The notes beneath the pieces are model-generated. The model did no database searches and was not told the DNA's origin. It was given only the letters and a program-made list of their open reading frames with translations. Positions 49,376 through 57,842 of a stretch of 64,000 bases of DNA are shown here, one piece after another. Both the position numbers and the translations under genes were made by a program. The number at the start of each line of letters is the position of its first letter. Within the stretch, counting starts at the first letter, position 1. The DNA comes from Moraxella sp. ZY210820. Its GTDB lineage: Bacteria > Pseudomonadota > Gammaproteobacteria > Pseudomonadales > Moraxellaceae. The stretch spans positions 434,001 through 498,000 of the forward strand of contig NZ_CP089978.1 in the NCBI RefSeq assembly GCF_030674635.1, in the 5' to 3' direction.

Positions 49376-49948
49376 ATGATTAGTTGGAATTATACCGAAG
49401 TGGAAGGTCTTGCTTGGCGTTATATGGAAACATTAACAGATGAACCACTATTTCAATTACTTTATAGTGATGAGTATGTCGTACGAACACTTGCGAGTAT
49501 GACAATTCAACTCCGAGCAACAGACTTTTTATTTCATCAGGTTTTGACATTACAAGATGCTAAACCATATTATTTACGAGAAGTATGTGCTTATATTCTT
49601 GGTCAAATTAAGGTCGATAACATTGAATATTTAAGACAAATCCCAGAGGTTTTGTTTAAATTATCTCAAGATAAACGTCTTTTGGTTAAAAGTGCTGCGA
49701 TTTGTGCATTGGGACATTTTTATGGTTTCCATAGAGATAAAGTCCCAGTATCTGATGAGATTTATCAAATGATATTAAGTGCAAGTCAGCATAAATCAGC
49801 AGGTATTCGTTCCGCATCAGCCTTTAGTTTATCAAAAATGCCTGATTGTGAAGAAGTCAGAAGTGCGTTACATCGTTTACTCGAAGATGAAGACATTGAT
49901 GTGCAAGAATGGGCAGAAGTGGCTTTAGAAATTTTGGACTTAGAATAG
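49376..49948 (+). CDS. HEAT-repeat protein, candidate immunity protein
   Basis: A 190-residue, all-helical cytosolic protein made of HEAT-like repeats (for example EVCAYILGQIKVDNIEYL, VKSAAICALGHFYG and IRSASAFSLSKM). It has no signal peptide. It follows the secreted candidate toxin by 2 bases. HEAT-repeat proteins are known as immunity partners of several polymorphic toxins, so I infer an immunity function; the alternative is an unrelated scaffold. Its tail overlaps the next ORF in another frame. Confidence 0.65.
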   Translation: MISWNYTEVEGLAWRYMETLTDEPLFQLLYSDEYVVRTLASMTIQLRATDFLFHQVLTLQDAKPYYLREVCAYILGQIKVDNIEYLRQIPEVLFKLSQDKRLLVKSAAICALGHFYGFHRDKVPVSDEIYQMILSASQHKSAGIRSASAFSLSKMPDCEEVRSALHRLLEDEDIDVQEWAEVALEILDLE

Positions 49949-50235
49949 CAAAAAGTAAGATTGATAAACAGAAATATTTTGTTGTGGATGTTGCAGATGA
50001 GTTAAAGAAACAAACTGGCGCTAAACCAATTGCTTCGGCAAATGCTAATACTGATATTGATGTGGTTGATTCTAGTAAACTAAATAATGATGATGAAAGA
50101 GCAAGATGTAAACAAGTAAAATCAATGTGTATTGAAAAATGTATGGAGATACTTCCAGACAAAGATATACAAAGTATGAATTTTCAAAAATGTTATTCAC
50201 AATGTTTAGCTGATTATGAGTGTATGAGTAAATAA
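49909..50235 (+). pseudogene. Orphan Cys-rich toxin-like C-terminal module
   Basis: A 108-residue reading frame with no signal peptide or ribosome-binding site, overlapping the end of the HEAT-repeat gene. The tail contains CKQVKSMCIEKCMEI and FQKCYSQCLADYEC, a four-helix-like Cys pattern that I associate with C-terminal modules of secreted polymorphic proteins. The likely real homology begins near SKIDKQKYFVVDVADELKKQ. I read it as a displaced toxin tip left behind when the cassette ahead of it was inserted. It could instead be a truncated gene. Confidence 0.5.
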
Positions 50236-50236
50236 G

Positions 50237-50452
50237 ATGAAATTAACGAAAGAACAAGCTATACTTGTTTATGAGCAGTGCCAAATCTCAATTAAATCAT
50301 TAAATATGAATTTATTGAATATCTATAATAGTATAGATGATGAGTCCATTAAAAATGATATTCGGCTACAATATGCTCATTCAATGGCAAACTTGATAGA
50401 TGTGTTAGAAAAATATGTTTATTTAGATTATCCTGAATTAAGACCTTACTAG
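50237..50452 (+). CDS. Small helical protein, candidate immunity of the orphan module
   Basis: A 71-residue cytosolic, helical protein (MKLTKEQAILVYEQCQISIK at the start, YPELRPY at the end) that begins one base after the orphan Cys-rich module stops. No known motif is visible. By position it is a candidate immunity partner for the module upstream, as in toxin/immunity arrays. This is inference from gene order only. Confidence 0.5.
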   Translation: MKLTKEQAILVYEQCQISIKSLNMNLLNIYNSIDDESIKNDIRLQYAHSMANLIDVLEKYVYLDYPELRPY

Positions 50453-50689
50453 AGTAGGTCAAGATAGAACTTCTACTACTTTAAATGATGGGTGGAAAGT
50501 GGATACTTACCTAAAGAGAAGTTCATCATTTGAACGGGTTGTTCATTTTAAAATATCAGTTTTTAAATGCCGATTTTTTACTTCTCTTGAATATATAATC
50601 TAAGTGCAACAAGTGAAAAGGCGTTCATAATTACTTGAAAACTTACCAATTGGATTGAGATTGATATAAGCTCATCATCATCCCAAACA

Positions 50690-50720
50690 AAAACAAGGCA
50701 CTCCATGAATGCCTTGTTTT
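50690..50720. terminator. Bidirectional terminator between toxin locus and glnA
   Basis: An 11-bp stem AAAACAAGGCA and complement with a 9-base loop and T-run. It lies downstream of glnA on the minus strand. Confidence 0.85.
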
Positions 50721-50734
50721 ATTTATATCCAGTC

Positions 50735-52144
50735 TTATAAACTATAATACATATCAAACTCAACTGGGTGCGTTGTCGTATTTAAACGGCGAACTTCTTC
50801 CGTTTTTAACTCAATATAAGCATCGAGCATTTCTTTGGTAAATACACCACCTTTTAATAAAAATTCGTGGTCATTTTGCAATGCTTCTAATGCCATTTCT
50901 AAGCTATGAGCAACTGTTGGTACATTTTGCTCTTCTTCTGGCGGTAAATCATACAAGTTTTTATCCGCTGCTTCACCGGGGTGAATTTTGTTTTGAATAC
51001 CATCAAGACCTGCCATCAATAAAGCTGCAAAGCCAATGTATGGGTTCATCATTGGGTCAGGGAAACGTACTTCTACACGCTTACCTTTTGGATTAGAGAC
51101 ATAAGGAATACGGATAGAAGCAGAACGGTTACTTGCTGAATATGCCAACATAATTGGAGCTTCATAATGTGGTACTAAACGTTTATATGAGTTAGTTGAT
51201 GGGTTAGTAATTGCATTTAAAGCACGACCATGCTTAATCACACCACCAATAAAATATAATGCAGTTTCAGATAAACCTGCATATTCATCGCCAGCAAATA
51301 AGTTTTTACCATCTTTAGAAATAGAAATATGTACATGCATACCTGAACCATTATCACCTACCATTGGTTTAGGCATAAAGGTTGCAGTTTTAGCATATTG
51401 ATGAGCAACATTCCATACCACATATTTAAATTGTTGTACTTCATCGGCTTTACGCACCATGGTATTAAATGATACACCAATTTCTAATTGGCATGATGCA
51501 ACTTCACCATGATGTACTTCTACACGCCCTTCACCAATAATTTCTTCAATGCGATTACACATTTCAGCACGCATGTCTTGTGTTGCATCAATCGGTGGTA
51601 GAGCAAAATAAGCCCCTTTTACACCTGGACGATGTCCTGAGTTACCAGCATCATAATCTTTACCTGTAGACCATGCTGCATTTTCTGCGATAATGGTATG
51701 ACGAGCACCAGACATATCGATATCCCATTTTACTTCGTCAAACACAAAAAATTCAGGCTCAGGTCCGAAAAATGCAGTATCACCAATACCTGTTGCTTTT
51801 AAATATTCTTCTGCACGGCGAGCAATCGAACGTGGATCACGCTCATAGCCTAGACCTGTTGCTGGTTCAATGACATCACAGGTTACAACTACGGTCGCTT
51901 CTGCAAAAAATGGGTCGATAAATGCGGTTTCAGCATCTGGAAGTAAAATCATATCTGATGCTTCAATGCCTTTCCAACCATCAATTGATGAGCCATCAAA
52001 CATTTTACCGTCTTCAAAAGTATCTTCATCGATACTATGAGCAGGGAAGGTAACGTGTTTTTCTTTACCTTTAGTATCGGTAAAGCGGAAATCAACCCAT
52101 TTTGCTCCGCTTTCTTCGATAAGAGCAAGAACTTTATTTGACAT
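50735..52144 (-). CDS. glnA: Glutamine synthetase, type I
   Basis: Dodecameric enzyme joining ammonia to glutamate with ATP, 469 residues. The beta-grasp region ([16 protein letters not shown]), the metal/substrate motif [28 protein letters not shown], and the adenylylation tyrosine in [10 protein letters not shown] (near residue 398) are all visible, so activity is likely controlled by GlnE. GGAG lies before the ATG at 52144. It is monocistronic; glnL and glnG are not in the window. Confidence 0.96.
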   Translation of the reverse strand: MSNKVLALIEESGAKWVDFRFTDTKGKEKHVTFPAHSIDEDTFEDGKMFDGSSIDGWKGIEASDMILLPDAETAFIDPFFAEATVVVTCDVIEPATGLGYERDPRSIARRAEEYLKATGIGDTAFFGPEPEFFVFDEVKWDIDMSGARHTIIAENAAWSTGKDYDAGNSGHRPGVKGAYFALPPIDATQDMRAEMCNRIEEIIGEGRVEVHHGEVASCQLEIGVSFNTMVRKADEVQQFKYVVWNVAHQYAKTATFMPKPMVGDNGSGMHVHISISKDGKNLFAGDEYAGLSETALYFIGGVIKHGRALNAITNPSTNSYKRLVPHYEAPIMLAYSASNRSASIRIPYVSNPKGKRVEVRFPDPMMNPYIGFAALLMAGLDGIQNKIHPGEAADKNLYDLPPEEEQNVPTVAHSLEMALEALQNDHEFLLKGGVFTKEMLDAYIELKTEEVRRLNTTTHPVEFDMYYSL

Positions 52145-52518
52145 TATTAAAACTCCAAAAATGTCTGTTGCATTAGCGACTGCTCAATGCGAAATTATTA
52201 AAATAACGATTCTAACCTAAGTCATGATGATGCTAATTTTTGATTTAATGTCAAAAAATAAAATTTAGCTCAAATGTTCATACATAGATTATATTAATAA
52301 ACAATCACTTAATTGTTTTGAACATGAAGAAATCTACTTTAAGTTAAGCCTTAGGTTAATTACATAAAAGATAACACAGATTGTAGCATATTTAATAGAT
52401 TTTTGGCTGTTAAATGCACTATTTTAAAACAATTAATATCATGGATAAAACCTATTAAAAGATGATATTTTGTATAAATAATAAGCAAATGATAAATTTG
52501 ATAAGTTTTGTCATCATT
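52145..52518. other. Intergenic region upstream of glnA
   Basis: A 374-base A+T-rich gap with no ORF. A TGGCTG...TGCAC sequence at about 52426 resembles a sigma-54 site but has the wrong spacing, so it is not called. The glnA promoter was not identified with confidence. Confidence 0.4.
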
Positions 52519-52553
52519 CTGTCATAAAACTATCGCATAATAATACTTATAAA
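52519..52553 (+). promoter_or_regulatory. Candidate PhoB box and promoter of a 24-residue ORF
   Basis: CTGTCAT (52519-52525), a 4-base spacer and CTATCGC (52530-52536) match the CTGTCAT-N4-CTGTCAY direct repeat with 7/7 and 5/7 positions. A TTATAA/TATAAA -10 begins 10-11 bases after the box, the same spacing I recall for E. coli phoA. Transcription would begin near 52560 and run into the 24-residue ORF. Confidence 0.55.
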
Positions 52554-52577
52554 CCACACAATAGTGAGTACCCAATT

Positions 52578-52652
52578 ATGTTAGTTCCTGTATTACTAGT
52601 TTTAGCTTTTGCGATTTTTATTGCTGCGACTTGGTTCTACGGCAAATCTTAA
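52578..52652 (+). CDS. 24-residue membrane micro-protein
   Basis: Sequence starts MLVPVLLVLAFAIFI and ends WFYGKS: one hydrophobic helix with a Lys at the C-terminal end, typical of bacterial single-pass micro-proteins. It sits between glnA and purU with its own candidate PhoB-box promoter 25-60 bases upstream and a strong terminator 30 bases downstream, so the unit looks like a complete gene. The ribosome-binding site is weak (GTGAG). The function is unknown. Confidence 0.6.
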   Translation: MLVPVLLVLAFAIFIAATWFYGKS

Positions 52653-52681
52653 TCCGCAATATTCGCTAAGACTTATCAATA

Positions 52682-52716
52682 AAAATAAAAGACATCGTGA
52701 TGATGTCTTTTATTTT
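52682..52716. terminator. Bidirectional terminator after the micro-ORF
   Basis: A perfect 15-bp stem AAAATAAAAGACATC and complement with a 5-base loop, between the micro-ORF and convergent purU. Confidence 0.9.
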
Positions 52717-52725
52717 ATACTCAAT

Positions 52726-53592
52726 TTATTGGAAAACAACGGTTTTATTGCCATCAACAATAATACGGTCTTCTAAGTGCCATTTTACTGCACGAGCCAA
52801 AACGTTACGTTCTACATCTTCACCTAATTCACGCAATTCTTCTACAGTAAAATTATGGCTAACACGCTCTACATCTTGCTCAATAATAGGACCTTGATCA
52901 AGCTCTGCTGTTACATAATGAGCGGTTGCACCAATTAATTTTACACCTTTATCATAAGCTTGTTGATAAGGATTTGCACCGACAAAAGCAGGTAAGAATG
53001 AATGGTGAATATTAATAATTTTGGTATCCCATTGATCAACAAATTCTTCATTTAAAATTTGCATATAGCGAGCTAATACTAATAAATCATTATCTTTTAA
53101 TAATTCATTCATTTGGCGATAGGCTTCCACTTTATTGTCTTTATTTACAGGAATAACGGTAAATGGAATGCCAAAATTCTCAACAGATTCACGTAAATCA
53201 GGGTGGTTAGACACGACATGAGTAATTTCACATGGTAATGAACCACGAGCATGACGCCATAATAATTCAAGTAATGCGTGATCAACTTTAGAAACTAAAA
53301 TCCCCACTTTTTTCACATCGCCAACAAAAGCAAAACGCCATTGCATATCATAACGTTCTGCGACATTGGTAGCGAAAGTTTGTTGTAATGTTTCTTTTCG
53401 CGAGCTTAATTGGTCTAATTCAAATTCTACACGCATAAAATAACGTCCGCCTGTTGGTGCGGTAGCATATTGGTCAAGAGCGGTAATATTTGCCCCTTGA
53501 TGATATAAAAAACTTGAAACAGCTTGTACGATACCTGATTTATCATCGCAAGTAATCAGTAAGCGTGCAGTATTATTGGTGCATTTGTTCAT
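52726..53592 (-). CDS. purU: Formyltetrahydrofolate deformylase
   Basis: Hydrolyses 10-formyl-THF to formate and THF, balancing one-carbon pools. The 288 residues have an N-terminal ACT domain (about 8-85; RLLITCDDKSGIVQAVSSFL) and a formyltransferase-like domain with the conserved NIHHSFLPAFVGANPYQQAY and ATAHYVTAELDQGPIIEQD. These distinguish it from PurN. It is monocistronic and shares a terminator with the micro-ORF. Confidence 0.94.
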   Translation of the reverse strand: MNKCTNNTARLLITCDDKSGIVQAVSSFLYHQGANITALDQYATAPTGGRYFMRVEFELDQLSSRKETLQQTFATNVAERYDMQWRFAFVGDVKKVGILVSKVDHALLELLWRHARGSLPCEITHVVSNHPDLRESVENFGIPFTVIPVNKDNKVEAYRQMNELLKDNDLLVLARYMQILNEEFVDQWDTKIINIHHSFLPAFVGANPYQQAYDKGVKLIGATAHYVTAELDQGPIIEQDVERVSHNFTVEELRELGEDVERNVLARAVKWHLEDRIIVDGNKTVVFQ

Positions 53593-53686
53593 CTTGTAAT
53601 CTTCTATAGAAAATAAGTTTGCTATATTTTACGCAGTTTAGTGTGAAATACAAGTAATAGACATATTAAATTACAACAGGTGATGA

Positions 53687-54337
53687 TTAGAATATATCAA
53701 CGTCTTGTAATAATTTTAAAATTTTGGCATAACTTTCTCGGCTTGCACTTGTTAAATAAGGCATTTCTAAAAAAGCAATTTGTCTAAGTGCTTGCCATTT
53801 CCAATGTTGATCATTGGCTTGCTCACCGTGTCCTGTAATTAGTAAGAAATTTCCCCAATTGGTTAATACAATCCACAGGTTAATAATCAATGCTTCTAAT
53901 TCTTGCTCATTCATTGCCATTAGTTGAGCATTAATAAAGGCTTGATAAATTAAGCGACTTTGTTGCATTACTTGTTGAGAAAATTGACGGTATAATGATT
54001 TAAATTCTTCATTTTCAATGAGATGGTAAATATCACGATGTAAAAAACGATAATCCCAAATCTGTTTACTGAGTAAGTCAAAATATTTAACTTTATCTTC
54101 TGCAACCAGTTCACGATCACTAGGTACAGTTAAATAAGCTAAGGTATTTTGTTGATATTGTAATAATAATTGTTTAATAATTTCATCTTTATTGGTAAAA
54201 TGATAATATAAATTACCTGGACTAATGTCTAAGGCATTGCAAATATGATTAGTACTGATACTACGTTCACCATGTTCATTGAATAGTTGTAAACTAACAT
54301 CTAAAATGCGTTGTTTGGTACGCTGAGCTTTTTTCAT
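53687..54337 (-). CDS. TetR-family regulator
   Basis: A 216-residue repressor-like protein. The N-terminal helix-turn-helix region reads TKQRILDVSLQLFNEHGERSISTNHICNALDISPGNLYYHF (in part), about residues 8-50. The C-terminal ligand domain has no close recognisable family. It is divergent from rpmB with 350 bases between them and has no obvious regulated transporter or enzyme next to it. A TGTCCAAT/ATTGGACA inverted repeat 180 bases upstream is a candidate operator. Confidence 0.82.
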   Translation of the reverse strand: MKKAQRTKQRILDVSLQLFNEHGERSISTNHICNALDISPGNLYYHFTNKDEIIKQLLLQYQQNTLAYLTVPSDRELVAEDKVKYFDLLSKQIWDYRFLHRDIYHLIENEEFKSLYRQFSQQVMQQSRLIYQAFINAQLMAMNEQELEALIINLWIVLTNWGNFLLITGHGEQANDQHWKWQALRQIAFLEMPYLTSASRESYAKILKLLQDVDIF

Positions 54338-54515
54338 AATTCTAAACTACAAAATAGAATAAATACTCTAAAATTGTAGCAAAATTGATGGTCAAAAAAC
54401 AAGTCTTTTATGAAAAATAAAAATAAGTATAAAAAATAAACATACTTAAAAACAAATAGTCATCATCGCTAGAAAAAATCAAGATTATTCTGTATAATTT
54501 ATGCAAAATTGACAG

Positions 54516-54543
54516 TGTCCAATATTTTAACCCAAATTGGACA
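54516..54543. promoter_or_regulatory. Inverted repeat between tetR-like gene and rpmB
   Basis: Arms TGTCCAAT and ATTGGACA, both 8 bases, are separated by 12 bases. They overlap a weak minus-strand -35-like TTGGAC. This may be an operator for the adjacent regulator, but no functional data are available. Confidence 0.4.
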
Positions 54544-54581
54544 ATAAATACTCTATATGATAGTGCATGATACAAAAAAAC

Positions 54582-54610
54582 TTGCATTTTGTATGTTTTT
54601 TTGCTATAAA
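54582..54610 (+). promoter_or_regulatory. rpmB-rpmG promoter
   Basis: A -35 TTGCAT (54582-54587), a 17-base spacer and -10 TATAAA (54605-54610) with TGC giving an extended -10. The start is near 54617, about 70 bases before rpmB. Confidence 0.75.
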
Positions 54611-54687
54611 TATACGCTTAAATATAGTTCATAGTTTCTTAAAGATGTTCTCTGTCTAGGTACAGTTGAAATCAATGGAGTTCTACC

Positions 54688-54924
54688 ATGTCTAAGGTTT
54701 GCCAAGTTACCGGCAAGCGTCCGATCGTAGGTAATAACGTTTCGCACGCCAACAACAAAACTAAACGCCGGTTCGAGCCGAACCTGCACTACCATCGTTT
54801 TTGGTTAGAAAGCGAAAAACGCTTTGTGCGTATTCGTGTATCTACTAAAGGTATGCGTATCATCGATAAATTGGGTATTGAAGCAGTTGTTGCTGATCTT
54901 CGTGCTCAAGGTCAAAAGATTTAA
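54688..54924 (+). CDS. rpmB: Ribosomal protein L28
   Basis: Large-subunit ribosomal protein, 78 residues. The start [21 protein letters not shown] and the [15 protein letters not shown] segment are diagnostic. GGAG precedes the ATG. It is first in the rpmB-rpmG pair, as in most gammaproteobacteria. Confidence 0.97.
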   Translation: MSKVCQVTGKRPIVGNNVSHANNKTKRRFEPNLHYHRFWLESEKRFVRIRVSTKGMRIIDKLGIEAVVADLRAQGQKI

Positions 54925-54936
54925 GGAGTCATCGCC

Positions 54937-55092
54937 ATGCGTGATAAAATCCGTTTAGTGTCAAGTGCAGGTACAGGTTATTTCTATACCACGACTAAAA
55001 ACAAGCGTACAATGCCGGAAAAAATGGAAATCAAAAAATTTGATCCAAAAATCCGTCAGCACGTTATTTTTAAAGAAGCTAAAATTAAATAA
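54937..55092 (+). CDS. rpmG: Ribosomal protein L33
   Basis: Large-subunit protein, 51 residues, starting [19 protein letters not shown] and ending EAKIK. It lies 12 bases after rpmB with AGGAG upstream. It lacks the zinc-binding cysteine pairs, so it is the zinc-free (C-minus) form. Confidence 0.95.
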
Positions 55093-55110
55093 GATTTTAG
55101 CATCTTTACA

Positions 55111-55142
55111 AAGAGAGATAGCAGTCATGTTATCTCTTTTTT
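55111..55142 (+). terminator. Terminator after rpmG
   Basis: AAGAGAGATA pairs with TATCTCTTTT (one G-U) across a 10-base loop, followed by Ts. Confidence 0.75.
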
Positions 55143-55263
55143 ATTACTTATAAGATGATAGGAATAATATATCATCATAAAATGAGAGAAATATCACAAA
55201 ACCATAGACAAATAATAGGATGGATTGTACAATGCGTGTATTCAATATTTTTAGGGTCTCATA

Positions 55264-56106
55264 ATGTCGATTGATATTGCATTAATTTCCAGTATGCAGC
55301 AGATAGAAAAAACTATTATCTTGATGAAATCGGTATGTTTTCATCATGAAAATGTTAAATTTCATATTATTCATGCAGATATTACGGCAGAATGGTTTGT
55401 TAAGCTGAATACTTATTTATATGAATTAAATTGTGAAGTTATTTCTATTGAAGTAAATTCACAAATTTTTATGCAATATGAGCCTTTACATGAAAATATG
55501 AATTATTATGCTTATTTAAAGCTATCTATACCACAATTGGTTAAGGCTGAACGTGTATTATTTTTAAATAATCAGTGTATTGTTAATGCTTCTTTAAAAT
55601 CTTTATGGAAATTAGATTTAACAGATTACGCTTTAGCGGCTACTCCTGATTTATTTTTAGACCATTTAAGTGTAACACATCACCGTTTCCCAGATTTAAA
55701 ACCCTATTTTAATGCAGGTATGATTTTATTTAATGTGGATTTATGTAATAAAAGTCCATTTTATTGGCAAATGTATCGTGCTTTAAGGGAACAAAAACAA
55801 CTTACTTTTGCTGAACAAGACATATTGAACTTAGTTTGTGTAGAGCGTTGGTATCCTTTGTCGAAATTATATAATTTCCAAGCGGGTATTAAATATATTT
55901 TTGAACAACATCAAGCACCACAATTTGTTGATGAAGCATTAGATGTAGAAGGGCATACACCTTATATTATTCAATATAATGAACTTGAGCCATTTAATGA
56001 ACAGGGAATTGAAGTACCTTATGAAGAGTTATACATTTTCTATGAAGATTTGGAGTGGGAGGAAATTAAGAAAAAACGTACATGGAAATCAGGTGATGTA
56101 GTATAA
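55264..56106 (+). CDS. GT8-like protein with a degenerate DxD motif
   Basis: A 280-residue protein of the glycosyltransferase family 8 fold (LgtC-like). Position and pattern of LVKAERVLFLNNQCIVNASL match the family's VIYLDxDxLV strand, but both aspartates that bind the metal are replaced (Asn and Gln). FNAGMILFNVD and EQDILNLV, also typical, are present. The usual C-terminal HYxGxxKPW motif is not seen. It is likely a non-catalytic or altered relative. It has its own AGGG site and sits alone between rpmG and a Bcr/CflA gene. Confidence 0.75.
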   Translation: MSIDIALISSMQQIEKTIILMKSVCFHHENVKFHIIHADITAEWFVKLNTYLYELNCEVISIEVNSQIFMQYEPLHENMNYYAYLKLSIPQLVKAERVLFLNNQCIVNASLKSLWKLDLTDYALAATPDLFLDHLSVTHHRFPDLKPYFNAGMILFNVDLCNKSPFYWQMYRALREQKQLTFAEQDILNLVCVERWYPLSKLYNFQAGIKYIFEQHQAPQFVDEALDVEGHTPYIIQYNELEPFNEQGIEVPYEELYIFYEDLEWEEIKKKRTWKSGDVV

Positions 56107-56109
56107 AAT

Positions 56110-56141
56110 AAAAAGCGTGATTTGTGTAAATCACACTTTTT
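56110..56141. terminator. Terminator after the GT8-like gene
   Basis: A 14-base stem with one mismatch (left arm AAAAAGCGTGATTT) and a 4-base loop followed by Ts. It also serves the convergent exporter gene. Confidence 0.75.
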
Positions 56142-56160
56142 ATAAGTAAGGAGAATAAAT

Positions 56161-57381
56161 TTATGAATGTGATTGATTTTGCCATATTTGGCGTGAGCAT
56201 AGCCATAATAAACTAATGCCGATTAAACTAGAAAACATCATCATCATTGGCATAATCATTAGGCTATTATTATGTAATTGTGTTGTTAAATAGCCGACAC
56301 TAGCGGCAATTAATGCTTGTGCAGAAAGAAGTACACCATTGGCACTGCCACCTTCTGTTTTAAAGAATTGCATAAAACAAGCCTGTGTATTAGCACCAAC
56401 AAAACCTTGTGTACCAACAGATAAGCAAACTAAACTGATAAATAGCCATAAAGGTGGAGTATTATCAATTAAAACGATTAAAAATAGGCTGATATTTAAA
56501 ATAGATTGAAATATCACACCATAGCGTAAAATTTTATGTGGGGCGATACCTTGTTTTAGTTTCCATGCGGTAATGCGATTAAATATCATCATAGCGAGAA
56601 GATTACAAGCAAAGACTGATGCATAGTGAAATTCACTAAGTTGGAAATATTGCATATAAACAAAAGGTGATTCTGTAAGAAAGCAGAACATTGCAGCAAA
56701 ACTAAAAGATTGTGCAAATAAAAAGCCTAATGCAGGACGTGTGGTTAATACACGTTGGTAGCGTTGTAATATTTGATGGCTAAGTATAGACCATGATGGT
56801 GCATCTGATATAATGACTTTTTGTGGTAAAAATTTAAGTTGTATGATGAAAATAAGACATGAATAAATGGTTAAAAAGGCAAAAATTGCTTGCCAATTAA
56901 ATAAATAATGTAAAGTTGAGCCAATTGTTGGTGCAAGTAATGGTGCCATCATCATAATTAAGCCAATTAAAGCAAAAATTTGAGCGGCTTGCTGACCATC
57001 ATAATAATCTCTGACAATTGCCCCACCCATTGCTGCAATCATACCTGCACCAATTGCTTGTATAAAGCGTATGAAAAGTAATTGTTGAATGCTATCAATA
57101 AACATTAAAAGTAGTGAACTAAGAGCAAAAATAATTAGTCCACAGAGTACGATAGGTTTACGTCCTTTAATATCGGAAATGGTTCCACCGATGATTAAAC
57201 CAAAGGCTTGTCCGATTAAAAACATACTAAGATTTTGTTGAATATCAGCACTACTGACTTTGAGTGCTTCAGCCATGGAAGGTACTGCTGGTAGATAAAC
57301 ATCAATGGCAAAAGGCATAATTGCAGATAAACTAGCCAAGAGCCATGCTATTTGACGATTGGATAAATTGGGTTGAGACAT
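56161..57381 (-). CDS. Bcr/CflA-type MFS drug exporter
   Basis: A 406-residue, 12-helix major facilitator protein. The start of helix 1 (LASLSAIMPFAIDVYLPAVPSMAE) and the loop motif GQAFGLIIGGTISDIKGRKP (in loop 2-3) are characteristic of the Bcr/CflA family, as is RFIQAIGAGMIAAMGGAIVRDY. Members export bicyclomycin, chloramphenicol or sulfonamides; the substrate here is unknown. There is no obvious ribosome-binding site before the ATG at 57381. Confidence 0.88.
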   Translation of the reverse strand: MSQPNLSNRQIAWLLASLSAIMPFAIDVYLPAVPSMAEALKVSSADIQQNLSMFLIGQAFGLIIGGTISDIKGRKPIVLCGLIIFALSSLLLMFIDSIQQLLFIRFIQAIGAGMIAAMGGAIVRDYYDGQQAAQIFALIGLIMMMAPLLAPTIGSTLHYLFNWQAIFAFLTIYSCLIFIIQLKFLPQKVIISDAPSWSILSHQILQRYQRVLTTRPALGFLFAQSFSFAAMFCFLTESPFVYMQYFQLSEFHYASVFACNLLAMMIFNRITAWKLKQGIAPHKILRYGVIFQSILNISLFLIVLIDNTPPLWLFISLVCLSVGTQGFVGANTQACFMQFFKTEGGSANGVLLSAQALIAASVGYLTTQLHNNSLMIMPMMMMFSSLIGISLLWLCSRQIWQNQSHS

Positions 57382-57434
57382 TAATAGATATTATATAAGT
57401 AATATATTAGATAGTAATAAATACTTTAAGTAAA

Positions 57435-57510
57435 TGGTGGGTCGTCCGCGACTCGAACGCGGGACCAACGGATTAAAAGTCCGCTGCTCTACCAACTGAG
57501 CTAACGACCC
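57435..57510 (-). tRNA. tRNA-Lys (TTT), copy 1
   Basis: A 76-base cloverleaf on the minus strand: starts GGGTCGTTAGCTCAGTTGG, anticodon loop CTTTTAA (anticodon TTT), T-arm GTTCGAGTC, encoded CCA end. Identical to copy 2. Confidence 0.97.
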
Positions 57511-57566
57511 ATTTTGGAGATTTAATTTTCATTAAATATAATTAAGAAGATATTATCACATTAATA

Positions 57567-57642
57567 TGGTGGGTCGTCCGCGACTCGAACGCGGGACCAA
57601 CGGATTAAAAGTCCGCTGCTCTACCAACTGAGCTAACGACCC
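57567..57642 (-). tRNA. tRNA-Lys (TTT), copy 2
   Basis: The same 76-base sequence as copy 1, with 56 bases between the two genes. Both face the minus strand, so they are probably one transcript. The 200 bases beyond (57643-57842) hold no gene. Confidence 0.97.
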
Positions 57643-57794
57643 ATTCTCTGTGATGGAGCGTATTATAGCAGAGTTTCGCTAAAGTGCAATAGGAAATTAT
57701 AAAAAATATTTTAATTGATTGAAAAGAATACGATTTTGGCAATTAATGCTGATTTAATAAGCATTTTTATCCAATAAGAGACATATAGAACAAT

Positions 57795-57827
57795 AAAATG
57801 ATATAGATAAATGTTCTATATCATTTT
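57795..57827. terminator. Terminator downstream of the secreted hypothetical
   Basis: A 12-bp stem AAAATGATATAG and complement with a 9-base loop, flanked by A and T runs. Confidence 0.78.
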
Positions 57828-57842
57828 ATATTGTCATTTGTT

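Noticed and set aside
52420-52445. TGGCTG...TGCAC as a sigma-54 promoter
   Set aside because: The GG to GC distance is one base short and it points away from glnA.
57435-57642. Tandem tRNA-Lys genes as an integration site for a mobile element
   Set aside because: No integrase, direct repeat of a tRNA end, or foreign block was seen beside them.
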